Source of the DNA: Clostridiaceae bacterium AF10-41 | Lineage (GTDB): Bacteria; Bacillota; Clostridia; Clostridiales; Clostridiaceae | DNA length: 64,000 nucleotides | Assembly: GCA_027686065.1 (NCBI GenBank) | Contig: JAQCTH010000002.1 | Location: 67,112-131,111 of the forward strand | Reading direction: 5' to 3' | In this document: piece by piece, positions 16,238 to 23,984 of the stretch | Numbering within the stretch: position 1 is the stretch's first letter | Layout: each line of letters opens with the position of its first letter | Notes under the pieces: generated by a model | What the model saw: only the letters and a program-made list of their open reading frames with translations | The model's database searches: none | Told to the model about the DNA's origin: nothing | Position numbers and translations under genes: made by a program

Positions 16238-17866
16238 TTAATTTCTTTCTTCTTTTAATCTCTTTACTTCTTCTGAAGCTCTCTTTCTATCAATCTTACT
16301 AAATAGATTCTCTAAATCTGAAACCTTACCAGATTTCTTTTCTGAATAACTCCAAATAGGTTCATGTAGACTTAATGAAAATCTTATTTTTTTACAAGTA
16401 TATGGCATAAATGGCTCTAATAAATTTGATATATTTACAATTGCTTGAATATACTCATATACTTTATTTTTATTTCCTTTTCTCTTTACCTCTGAGTATA
16501 TAGATTGATACTCTTCATCAAAAGACTTATTCATCTTTTTTATAAAATTCATTATATCTAAAATTGCAACTTTAAATTTACCTTCCTCTATACTATCTCC
16601 TACTTCAAAATATAAGTTAAGTATTTCATTTCTAAAGTTATCTGATGTAATTCCTACTGGTATCTCTGACTGGTAGTACTTATTTATAAAATCCATTATT
16701 TTCTTAACAAAACCTTCTAATGAATTTACTAAATCTCTATTTACTATATTTATGAAATCTCTCCAAACGAAGTCTGTATCCTTTACTTCTGGAGAATTTA
16801 AAGCCAAATAATATCTAAACTCATCTACATTATAATTATCAACTATATAGTCTGCCCATATAGCCCAATTTTTCACTGCTGAGAAATTTTTTCCTTCTAA
16901 CTTCATATATTCACTGGATATAACTCTTAAATTAGGATTTTTTATTCCTAGTCCTGCTAAAATAGCTGGAAATATTACTGTATGAAAAGGGATATTGTCT
17001 TTACCATGAACAAAATAAACTCTTGAATCATCTCCCTGCCAATACTCTTTCCAATCTTCATTTTTTTCTTCCAAGCACTTCATACTTGCAGTTAAATATC
17101 CCATAACTGCCTCAATCCAAACGAATATTTTTTTATCTTCGTATCCTTCTAAAGGTACATCTACTCCCCAATTAAAATCTCTTGTAACTGCCCTATCTCT
17201 TAACCCTTCATCTAAATACCTTTTTACTATTTTTTCAGCATTTTCTCTCCAACCCTTTTGTCGAATTAAAAGTCTTCTAACATCATTTTCAAAACTTGAG
17301 AGAGAGAAAAATAAGTGTTTTGTTTTTTTGACTACTGTTTCATTTCCACAAAGTTTGCACCTTTTATCTAAAAGATCTTCTGCTTCAATTATTTCGGAAC
17401 AATTTTCACATTCATCTCCAGACACTATTTCTCCACAATGTGGACACTTTCCTTCTATATATCTATCTGATAAGAATTCATTGCAGCTTTCACAATAAGT
17501 TTGTTCAATTTCTTTTTCATATATATATCCCTTATTATATAACTCAAGTATAAATTTCTTAACCCTTTCTTCGTGATACTCTGAATGAGTCTTTGCAAAT
17601 ATATTAAATGAAAAACCTAACTTTTCAAAACATTCTTTAAATTCATTATGGTACTTTATTGTTGCTTCTAAAGGAGTTATCCCTTCTTCCTTAGCCTTCA
17701 TAGTTACTGGTGTACCATGACAGTCAGTTCCAGATAAAAATATGACTTCATCACCCATAAGTCTATGATATCTTGCAATTATATCCCCAGGAAGCAATAC
17801 TGCTATTCTTCCTAGATGTAATGGTCCATTTGCATAAGGCCATGCATTTCCTACTATTATATTCAT
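16238..17866 (-). CDS. Methionyl-tRNA synthetase paralog with degenerate KMSKS loop
   Basis: A 542-residue class I synthetase. The HIGH-type motif is PLHLG (residues 15-19). Eight cysteines in four CxxC pairs (125/128, 141/144, 153/156, 170/173) form two zinc knuckles, as in E. coli/archaeal-type MetRS. The Rossmann and anticodon-binding helical domains are both present. The second signature reads GKNFSAVKNWAIW (325-337) where related enzymes have KFSTSRNWAIW, so the first lysine is Asn and the STS core is SAV. The C-terminal tRNA-binding domain is absent. It lies downstream of the regular metG. It may be a second, drug-tolerant MetRS or a paralog with altered activity. Confidence 0.82.
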   Translation of the reverse strand: MNIIVGNAWPYANGPLHLGRIAVLLPGDIIARYHRLMGDEVIFLSGTDCHGTPVTMKAKEEGITPLEATIKYHNEFKECFEKLGFSFNIFAKTHSEYHEERVKKFILELYNKGYIYEKEIEQTYCESCNEFLSDRYIEGKCPHCGEIVSGDECENCSEIIEAEDLLDKRCKLCGNETVVKKTKHLFFSLSSFENDVRRLLIRQKGWRENAEKIVKRYLDEGLRDRAVTRDFNWGVDVPLEGYEDKKIFVWIEAVMGYLTASMKCLEEKNEDWKEYWQGDDSRVYFVHGKDNIPFHTVIFPAILAGLGIKNPNLRVISSEYMKLEGKNFSAVKNWAIWADYIVDNYNVDEFRYYLALNSPEVKDTDFVWRDFINIVNRDLVNSLEGFVKKIMDFINKYYQSEIPVGITSDNFRNEILNLYFEVGDSIEEGKFKVAILDIMNFIKKMNKSFDEEYQSIYSEVKRKGNKNKVYEYIQAIVNISNLLEPFMPYTCKKIRFSLSLHEPIWSYSEKKSGKVSDLENLFSKIDRKRASEEVKRLKEERN

Positions 17867-17881
17867 AAAAACCCCCTTGTT

Positions 17882-18011
17882 TGAATTAAGAATGTAAAAT
17901 TAAAAATGTAGAATTAAAGAGAAGACTCAGCTTAGGCTGAGTCTTATATTTGTATAATTCGGCAAAGCTGAATTATTTCCTCAATTTTACATTCTTCACT
18001 CTTAATTTTCA
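17882..18011. repeat. Composite intergenic repeat, copy B
   Basis: The whole gap between the two MetRS genes is one self-complementary element. The outer arms are AGAATGTAAAATT (17889-17901) and AATTTTACATTCT (17983-17995). Inside are the hairpin AAGACTCAGC-TTAG-GCTGAGTCTT (17922-17945) and AATTCGGC-AAA-GCTGAATT (17956-17974), followed by ATTTCC. The core GCTGAATTATTTCC recurs exactly in copy C near 58935. Confidence 0.55.
17922..17945. terminator. Terminator-like hairpin after metG
   Basis: A perfect 10-bp stem with a TTAG loop. The minus-strand side is followed by CTCTTTAATT, a weak T run. It could end part of the metG transcripts before the paralog gene. Confidence 0.5.
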
Positions 18012-18013
18012 AT

Positions 18014-19957
18014 CTATCTTACTACGCTGCCTGTTTGTAGCTCTCCTGGATTTACTACCTTTAGTAAACTATCATCATCAGTTGATGCTGCTAAAATCAT
18101 TCCTTGTGATAATTCTCCTCTTAGTGTTACTGGTTTTAAGTTTGCTACTAATACTACATATTTGCCAACTAGTTCTTCTGGCTTATAGTATTGTGCTATT
18201 CCTGAAACCACTTGTCTTTCTTCTCCATTTAAATCAACAGTTAATTTTAATAATTTCTTAGCTTTCTTTATTGGTTCACAAGCTACTACTTTTACTACTC
18301 TTAAATCTATTTTTTCAAAGTCTTCTATAGTTATTTCTTCTTTAATTGGAGTTATCTCTCTTTTTTCCTCTTTACTATTATTTGATAATTGAGCTTCTCT
18401 TAATGCATCTAATTCTGCTAACTTTTTATCAACATCTATTCTTGGGAATAGTGCTTCTCCTTTTTGCACTCCTGTTCCTACTATTGTTCCATTAAATGTT
18501 GCTAACGATTCAAAGGAAATATTAGAAGCATTTATCTGAATATTTATTTTGGCACTTGTATCAGGTAAAAATGCAGATAATAAAACTGATGCAAATCTTA
18601 AACTTTCCACTAAGTTATATAAAACTGTCCCTAATCTTTCTCTCTTTGCTTCATCCTTAGCTAATATCCAAGGAGTTGTTTCATCTATATATTTATTAGC
18701 TCTACCTATTAAATCAAATATATATTCTAAAGCTTCTGGAATTCTTAAATCATCTATAGCCTTATTAACCTTCTTTGGAGTTTCTAATGCTAAACTTATT
18801 AATTCGTCATCTATAGATTCTTTTACATTATTATTTGGAATTACTCCATCAAAATATTTTTCAATCATTGCTACTGTTCTTGATAGTAAGTTTCCTAAGT
18901 CATTACATAAATCCGAGTTTATTTTCTTTATAAATATTTCATTATTAAATAACCCATCTGAACCAAAAGGAATTTCTCTAAGCAAGTAATATCTAACTGA
19001 GTCTACTCCGAAATGATCAACCAAAGTCACTGGATCAACTACATTACCTTTTGATTTAGACATCTTACCTCCATCAACAAGCAACCATCCATGACCAAAT
19101 ACTTGCTTTGGAAGTGGTAAATCTAATGCCATTAACATAATTGGCCAATAAATAGTATGGAATCTCAAAATATCTTTACCTATTAGATGAACATCTGCTG
19201 GCCAGTATTTTTCATATAACTCTTTATTATCACTACCATAGCCTAAAGCTGTTATATAGTTTGAAAGTGCATCTATCCATACATATACAACGTGACCTTC
19301 ATCAAATGTTACAGGGACTCCCCAATTAAAGCTTGTTCTTGAAACACAAAGATCTTGTAACCCTGGCTTTAAGAAATTATTAACCATTTCATTTTTTCTT
19401 GATTCTGGTTGTATAAAATCTGGATGAGCTTCTATATACTCCATTAGCTTATTAGCATAATTACTCATCTTAAAGAAGTAAGCTTCTTCTTTTGATTTTT
19501 CTACTGGTCTACCACAATCTGGACAATTTCCATTAACTAATTGAGTTTCTGTCCAGAAAGACTCACATGGAGTACAATATAATCCCTCATATGATGATTT
19601 GTATATATCACCCTTATCATATAGTTTTTTAAATATATCTTGAACAGCTTTTATATGATAGCCATCAGTTGTTCTAATAAATTTATCATAGCTAATATTC
19701 ATCATCTTCCATAGATCTTTTATTCCTGATACTATTTCATCTACATGATCCTTTGGCGTTATGCCCTTCTCTTCTGCTATCCTTTGGATTTTTTGACCAT
19801 GTTCATCGGTTCCTGTTAAGAACATTACATCATACCCTGTTAATCTCTTATATCTTGCTAAAGCATCTGCTGCTACAGTAGTATAAGTATTTCCAATATG
19901 AAGCTTAGTTGATGGATAATAAATTGGTGTAGTTATATAATATGTCTTTTTACACAT
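18014..19957 (-). CDS. metG: Methionyl-tRNA synthetase
   Basis: Charges tRNA-Met. The 647-residue bacterial-type enzyme has the HIGH-type motif LHIGN (residues 19-23). One zinc knuckle is CTPC...CPDC and an intact KMSKSKGN lies near residue 300. An anticodon-binding helical domain follows, and then a C-terminal OB-fold tRNA-binding domain (about 540-647: DFEKIDLRVVKV, with GELSQGMILAAS). A ribosome site AAGGAGG precedes the ATG. Upstream lies a Met-specific T-box, so expression should rise when tRNA-Met is uncharged. Downstream is the MetRS paralog. Confidence 0.97.
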   Translation of the reverse strand: MCKKTYYITTPIYYPSTKLHIGNTYTTVAADALARYKRLTGYDVMFLTGTDEHGQKIQRIAEEKGITPKDHVDEIVSGIKDLWKMMNISYDKFIRTTDGYHIKAVQDIFKKLYDKGDIYKSSYEGLYCTPCESFWTETQLVNGNCPDCGRPVEKSKEEAYFFKMSNYANKLMEYIEAHPDFIQPESRKNEMVNNFLKPGLQDLCVSRTSFNWGVPVTFDEGHVVYVWIDALSNYITALGYGSDNKELYEKYWPADVHLIGKDILRFHTIYWPIMLMALDLPLPKQVFGHGWLLVDGGKMSKSKGNVVDPVTLVDHFGVDSVRYYLLREIPFGSDGLFNNEIFIKKINSDLCNDLGNLLSRTVAMIEKYFDGVIPNNNVKESIDDELISLALETPKKVNKAIDDLRIPEALEYIFDLIGRANKYIDETTPWILAKDEAKRERLGTVLYNLVESLRFASVLLSAFLPDTSAKINIQINASNISFESLATFNGTIVGTGVQKGEALFPRIDVDKKLAELDALREAQLSNNSKEEKREITPIKEEITIEDFEKIDLRVVKVVACEPIKKAKKLLKLTVDLNGEERQVVSGIAQYYKPEELVGKYVVLVANLKPVTLRGELSQGMILAASTDDDSLLKVVNPGELQTGSVVR

Positions 19958-19998
19958 ACTTTTTTCCTCCTTAATATTGTTTCCTATTTATAAAAATG

Positions 19999-20160
19999 AA
20001 AATTTTATACTTTGCTAGACTTAAAAAGGTCATACTTAAGTTTTCTTATTCCGCCATTCCACTCCAGGTCACCATAAACTTACATATGACCTTTCGTCAA
20101 CTAACGGAAGAAATTATAAATAGCTAATCTACATGATAAACTTTTTATAATTTGCTAAAG
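19999..20160 (-). other. Unexplained structured leader segment between T-box and metG
   Basis: After the T-box terminator the metG leader continues for about 165 nt. It contains a long hairpin (arms 20025-20044 and 20076-20094, about 17 of 20 paired) with a 31-base loop. On the minus strand that loop reads CCTGGAGTGGAATGGCGG, distantly like a T-box sequence. T bases follow the stem. The segment is flanked by 22-base imperfect direct repeats sharing TTTGCTA (19999-20020 and 20138-20160). Confidence 0.45.
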
Positions 20161-20163
20161 AAC

Positions 20164-20440
20164 AAAAAAATCTCTATATAAGTTTATTAAAACCTATATA
20201 GAGACGTATTATACGTGTTACCACTCTAGTTCATATTTATCTTACGATAAATACCTTAGTAGGTGAATATTTTTTCACCTTGCAATATAACGGTTGCTCC
20301 CGTACTTCTCTAACTTAAATAGCTCAAGAAATCTGCTCAAAGGCCATCTTCATAAAGATTATTGTCGCTAGCTTTCACCTGTCCTAGCTCTCTTTTGACT
20401 TTAATTCTTTATTACTCTTCTTTTCATTGCATTCTTTATT
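20164..20440 (-). promoter_or_regulatory. T-box riboswitch, methionine specifier
   Basis: Reading the minus strand from 20440: a Stem I region with AGAGAGC and AGGTGAAAG elements, and the specifier codon AUG at 20347-20345 (GAAG-ATG-GCC). Next comes the T-box bulge AGAGTGGTAACACG (20227-20214), whose TGGT fits the A73-CCA end of tRNA-Met. Last is a terminator with stem 20171-20204 followed by seven T. Uncharged tRNA-Met should favour read-through into metG. Confidence 0.9.
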
Positions 20441-20490
20441 TATTATTATGATATTCTATATTAATTTTACTGTCAATTATTTTTATCATA

Positions 20491-20832
20491 TCATCTTTTT
20501 TCAAATTTTTTCTTTAGTAATTTATCTATCATTAATTTATCTAAAATAACCATAAATAAATTAACTAATAATAAGAAATTAAACGACTTTTCTCCTATTA
20601 TAAATAATATTATTGCATTAATTATAAATAATATTGTTCCTACTGTTCCATAAAGTTTAGCTGCTACTTTATTTGAATATTCCCAAGAAAACTTATCTTT
20701 AATTGAGTATTCAGTTTTATATCCTATCTTAGTATCTGGATAATTTGTAGATTTAGTTTCATAAATTCCACCTATAACAAATAATGCTATTGGTATTAAT
20801 TCTATCAATATTAAATAAATCCAAAAATTCAT
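20491..20832 (-). CDS. SdpI/YhfL family small membrane protein
   Basis: A 113-residue integral membrane protein with three hydrophobic segments (about 3-22, 62-80, 84-104). Between the first and second lies IGYKTEYSIKDKFSWEYSNK, the family hallmark (IGYRT-S-K-W-AN). B. subtilis SdpI protects against the toxin SdpC, but most family members are uncharacterised; no sdpC-like gene is nearby. The role is therefore unknown. Confidence 0.75.
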   Translation of the reverse strand: MNFWIYLILIELIPIALFVIGGIYETKSTNYPDTKIGYKTEYSIKDKFSWEYSNKVAAKLYGTVGTILFIINAIILFIIGEKSFNFLLLVNLFMVILDKLMIDKLLKKKFEKR

Positions 20833-20958
20833 ATTACACTATCCTAACTCTTTATCTTTTTATTTATAATAAATTATATACTTATTTCCCAAATATGTCA
20901 TATATTATATTTAAGTAAATTTATATGATATAATATTTCTATATGGAGGTGTTTAAGT

Positions 20959-21447
20959 ATGACTAATTTAAATGTGCCTAATATAGGCTCTAGAAATATT
21001 AAAACTGGTATCGCTGTTTTAATATGCTTGTTATTATTTCCAGGTGCCTTAAATCCGCCAATTGCGGCAATTATATGTATGCAAAGTACCATAGAAAATT
21101 CAGTCCAAACTGGAATCAACAGATTAATTGGTACTTTCCTTGGTGGACTTCTTGGTATTATTATGCTACTTGCTATAAATAAATTCAATTTACATTCATT
21201 TTCTACAATTATATCAGCAGTAAATGTTTGTTTAATTATTTATATTTGTAATGCAATAAAAAAACCTGCTGCTTGTGTCATTGCATCAATAGTTGTTTTA
21301 AGCATTCTGGTAGATTCTGCTGTTGCTAATCCTGTTATGTATTCTATAAGAAGGACGGGTGAAACAGCTATAGGTGTTATTATAGGCATATTAATAAATA
21401 GATATATAAATCCTCCAGAAGAAAAAACTGAAGAAATAGATGAATAA
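20959..21447 (+). CDS. Aromatic acid exporter (ArAE/FUSC)-like membrane protein
   Basis: A 162-residue protein with four hydrophobic segments (about 14-32, 55-75, 80-100, 118-145), the YqjA/ArAE N-terminal type. The typical GIAVLICLLLF, NPPIAAI and RLIGTFLGGLLGI phrases are present. Only the membrane half is encoded; the soluble C-terminal domain seen in larger relatives is lacking, which is common in Firmicutes. TATGGAGGTG precedes the ATG. The substrate is unknown. It converges on the aminopeptidase gene with a 6-bp gap. Confidence 0.8.
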   Translation: MTNLNVPNIGSRNIKTGIAVLICLLLFPGALNPPIAAIICMQSTIENSVQTGINRLIGTFLGGLLGIIMLLAINKFNLHSFSTIISAVNVCLIIYICNAIKKPAACVIASIVVLSILVDSAVANPVMYSIRRTGETAIGVIIGILINRYINPPEEKTEEIDE

Positions 21448-21453
21448 ATAAAA

Positions 21454-23220
21454 CTAAATCTCTCTAGTTTCACTTTCTAAGAACTTAATTTCTTCTTCGT
21501 TTAAATATGGACTTAATTTCTCAAATACAGTTTTATGATAATTGTTTAACCACTCTCTTTCTTCATTTGTGAGCATATATATATCTATGCCATTTAAATC
21601 TATTGGACAATATGATATTGTATTAAACTTATAAAACTCTCCAAATTCTTCAGACTTCATATCTTCTACCACCAAAAGCGTATTTTCTATTCTTATTCCA
21701 TGTTTTCCTTCCTTGTAAACTCCTGGTTCATTGGTTATTATCATACCTTTTTCTAAAGGTGTAGTATTTCCTTCTGGCCTTATTCCTTGAGGCCCTTCAT
21801 GGACATTTAAAAAATATCCTACGCCATGGCCAGTTCCACACTTATAGTCAATTCTATAATTCCAAAGAGGTCTTCTTGCTAATATATCCAAATTCATTCC
21901 TGTTGTTCCCTTTAAGAATTTCGCTGTTGCTAAAGCTATATGTCCTTTCAGCACAAGAGTAAAATCTCTTTTTTCTTCAGAAGTTAGCTTTCCTAAAACA
22001 AAAGTTCTTGTTATATCTGTTGTTCCATCAAGATATTGAGCTCCTGAATCTACAAGAAACATTCCTTCTGCTTTTAATTCATAATCTGTTGCCTCTGTTG
22101 CTGAATAATGCATCATTGCTGCATGGTCCTTATATCCAGCTATAGTGTTAAAGCTATCACCTTTATAATTTTCACCTATTGATCTAAAACCTGTTAACTT
22201 ATTACTTGCTGATATTTCGGTTATTTTTTCTTTTTCTATTGACTCTTTTAGCCATTTAATAAATCTAACCATAGCTATTCCATCTCTGATTTGAGATTTT
22301 TCTATGTTAGAAATTTCAGTGCCATTTTTAACTGCTTTTAGTTTTGTTGTTATATTAACTTCATCTATTATACTTATATCTTTATTTAATAATGAATATA
22401 TTTTAGCATTTAGCTTATTTGCATCTATTATAGTAGCTTCATTTATTAATTTGACGTGCTCCTCTATCTCATCGTATTCATATATGTTAATACCTTGGCT
22501 ATTTAATTTGATCTTTGTCTCATTATTTACCTTATTATTATTTATATATAGATTTGCATCCTTTTCAGTAATAATTACATATGCAAGAGCAACAGGATTG
22601 AACTTTATATCGTTTCCTCTTATGTTACATAGCCATGCTATATCGTCTAATGATGATATTATATAATTTGCAGCTTTTTTTTCTTTCATATGGTATCTAA
22701 CTTCACTTAATTTTTCCAAAGCAGATTTACCAGAATATATTTCTTCATGTATAAATATTTCATTTTTAGGTAGTTCACTTCTAGTCACCCAAAATTCCTC
22801 TAATAAATCATAATTCATATTTAATTTGAACTTGTTTTCATTAGCTATATGTAAAAAACTTTTATATTGATTAACAGAAAATAGCTTTCCATCAAACCCC
22901 AAAGTCTCTTCTTCTTTAATATTTTGCTTAATCCACTCCTCAATAGTTGGATATCCTGAAGTTCTCATCTTCATAAGTGAAATTCCCGTTCCTCTAAGTT
23001 CTTTCTCAGCTTGAATAAAATATCTTCCATCAGTCCATAAATAAGCGTCTTCATCTCCTATTAATAAAGTTCCTGCTGATCCGGTAAATCCTGATACAAA
23101 TTCTCTTCCTTTAAAATAATCTGCTACATATTCACTTTGATGTGAATCACTACTTGGAATAATATAATAATTTATATTATTTTTTTTCATAACATTTCTA
23201 ATTTTTTCTAAATTACTCAC
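21454..23220 (-). CDS. Aminopeptidase P family protein (Xaa-Pro aminopeptidase, three-domain form)
   Basis: A 588-residue cytoplasmic metallopeptidase that removes the first residue of peptides with proline second. Two creatinase-like N-terminal domains (1-150 and 160-310) precede the M24 pita-bread domain (about 315-540). The metal ligands are visible: DSGAQYLDGTTDITRT (two Asp), GTGHGVGYF (His), NEPGVYKEG (Glu) and GIRIEN (Glu). The length agrees with the long form. The start is GTG, with GGGGG eight bases upstream. A second, shorter relative is encoded at 26079. Confidence 0.92.
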   Translation of the reverse strand: MSNLEKIRNVMKKNNINYYIIPSSDSHQSEYVADYFKGREFVSGFTGSAGTLLIGDEDAYLWTDGRYFIQAEKELRGTGISLMKMRTSGYPTIEEWIKQNIKEEETLGFDGKLFSVNQYKSFLHIANENKFKLNMNYDLLEEFWVTRSELPKNEIFIHEEIYSGKSALEKLSEVRYHMKEKKAANYIISSLDDIAWLCNIRGNDIKFNPVALAYVIITEKDANLYINNNKVNNETKIKLNSQGINIYEYDEIEEHVKLINEATIIDANKLNAKIYSLLNKDISIIDEVNITTKLKAVKNGTEISNIEKSQIRDGIAMVRFIKWLKESIEKEKITEISASNKLTGFRSIGENYKGDSFNTIAGYKDHAAMMHYSATEATDYELKAEGMFLVDSGAQYLDGTTDITRTFVLGKLTSEEKRDFTLVLKGHIALATAKFLKGTTGMNLDILARRPLWNYRIDYKCGTGHGVGYFLNVHEGPQGIRPEGNTTPLEKGMIITNEPGVYKEGKHGIRIENTLLVVEDMKSEEFGEFYKFNTISYCPIDLNGIDIYMLTNEEREWLNNYHKTVFEKLSPYLNEEEIKFLESETREI

Positions 23221-23395
23221 ATTAGTGCCCCCTAATTAAAATGATAAATTATCCTTTACCACTTCTTTATTTTTATACTCAATATTATATATATGTTTTA
23301 CTTAATAATCTACATAATTAGTATAATCTAATTTTATGCTTAGATTATATCTTTAAAACGAAAATTCTTAATATATTGTATTTTCTGAAAATTTA

Positions 23396-23424
23396 TTGAT
23401 TCGATTAAGTTTTTCGTATATAAT
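23396..23424 (+). promoter_or_regulatory. Promoter of the DUF5680 gene
   Basis: TTGATT (23396-23401), 17 bp, TATAAT (23419-23424), about 25 bases before the GGGGGAAGG ribosome site of the gene at 23457. Confidence 0.65.
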
Positions 23425-23456
23425 TTATGTAACGTATACAAAGGGGGAAGGCTTAT

Positions 23457-23912
23457 ATGGGAGACCTATCTAAATTTAAGAGCTTTATTGTAGAGGCTAA
23501 AAAAAATACATATGCTTCAGGAGCAAAAAAAGAAGAATCTTCTAGACCAAATTCTAAGGACTATGCCTACAAAAAATTTAATTATTATTATCTTGATAGT
23601 TATGTTGGAAACAGAGACTTTATAGGTGAAGAATTGGTTTGGAATAATGAAAAGGTTTGTTGGGGGATGAATTATAAAGGACAAGTTCTTGTTAAAGAAA
23701 CTCCTTCTGGATTTAGTAAATTCTTAAAAGATGCTTTAAAGAAAGTATCTGATGATTCTCCATTTAGAGGACCTAACCATTTTGAAGATGAAGATTTTGT
23801 TTATGAATGTACTTGGGATGGTGATATATCTTCTTTTAATGGGGTTGAATCAATATATCATAAAGGAACACAAATATTTAAACTTTATTTTCATGGAGGA
23901 CAGCTTAAATAA
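23457..23912 (+). CDS. DUF5680 domain protein
   Basis: A 151-residue soluble protein. The conserved series AKKNTYASGAKKEESSRP, YYLDSYVGNRDFIGEE and VCWGMNYKG identifies the DUF5680 family, which is found alone or attached to helix-turn-helix regulators and has no known function. Here it is alone, with its own promoter and terminator, so it is a single-gene unit. No membrane segment or signal peptide. Confidence 0.8.
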   Translation: MGDLSKFKSFIVEAKKNTYASGAKKEESSRPNSKDYAYKKFNYYYLDSYVGNRDFIGEELVWNNEKVCWGMNYKGQVLVKETPSGFSKFLKDALKKVSDDSPFRGPNHFEDEDFVYECTWDGDISSFNGVESIYHKGTQIFKLYFHGGQLK

Positions 23913-23926
23913 TAGCACAAAAATTT

Positions 23927-23968
23927 AGGAAGTTTTACAAGTATATCTACTTGCAAAACCTCCTTTTT
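23927..23968. terminator. Bidirectional terminator
   Basis: A 17-bp stem with a TATC loop and two imperfect pairs that become G-U on the minus-strand transcript. A T run follows on the plus strand and AAATTTTT on the minus. It separates the convergent DUF5680 and transporter genes. Confidence 0.85.
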
Positions 23969-23984
23969 ATTTTATAAAACTTAT

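Noticed and set aside
18549..18989. 146-codon plus-strand frame inside metG
   Set aside because: No ribosome site, antisense to a highly conserved synthetase; shadow frame.
20025..20094. Second full T-box in the metG leader
   Set aside because: The loop resembles the T-box sequence at 11 of 15 positions, but no Stem I or specifier precedes it, and TGGA would not fit tRNA-Met; kept only as an unexplained hairpin.
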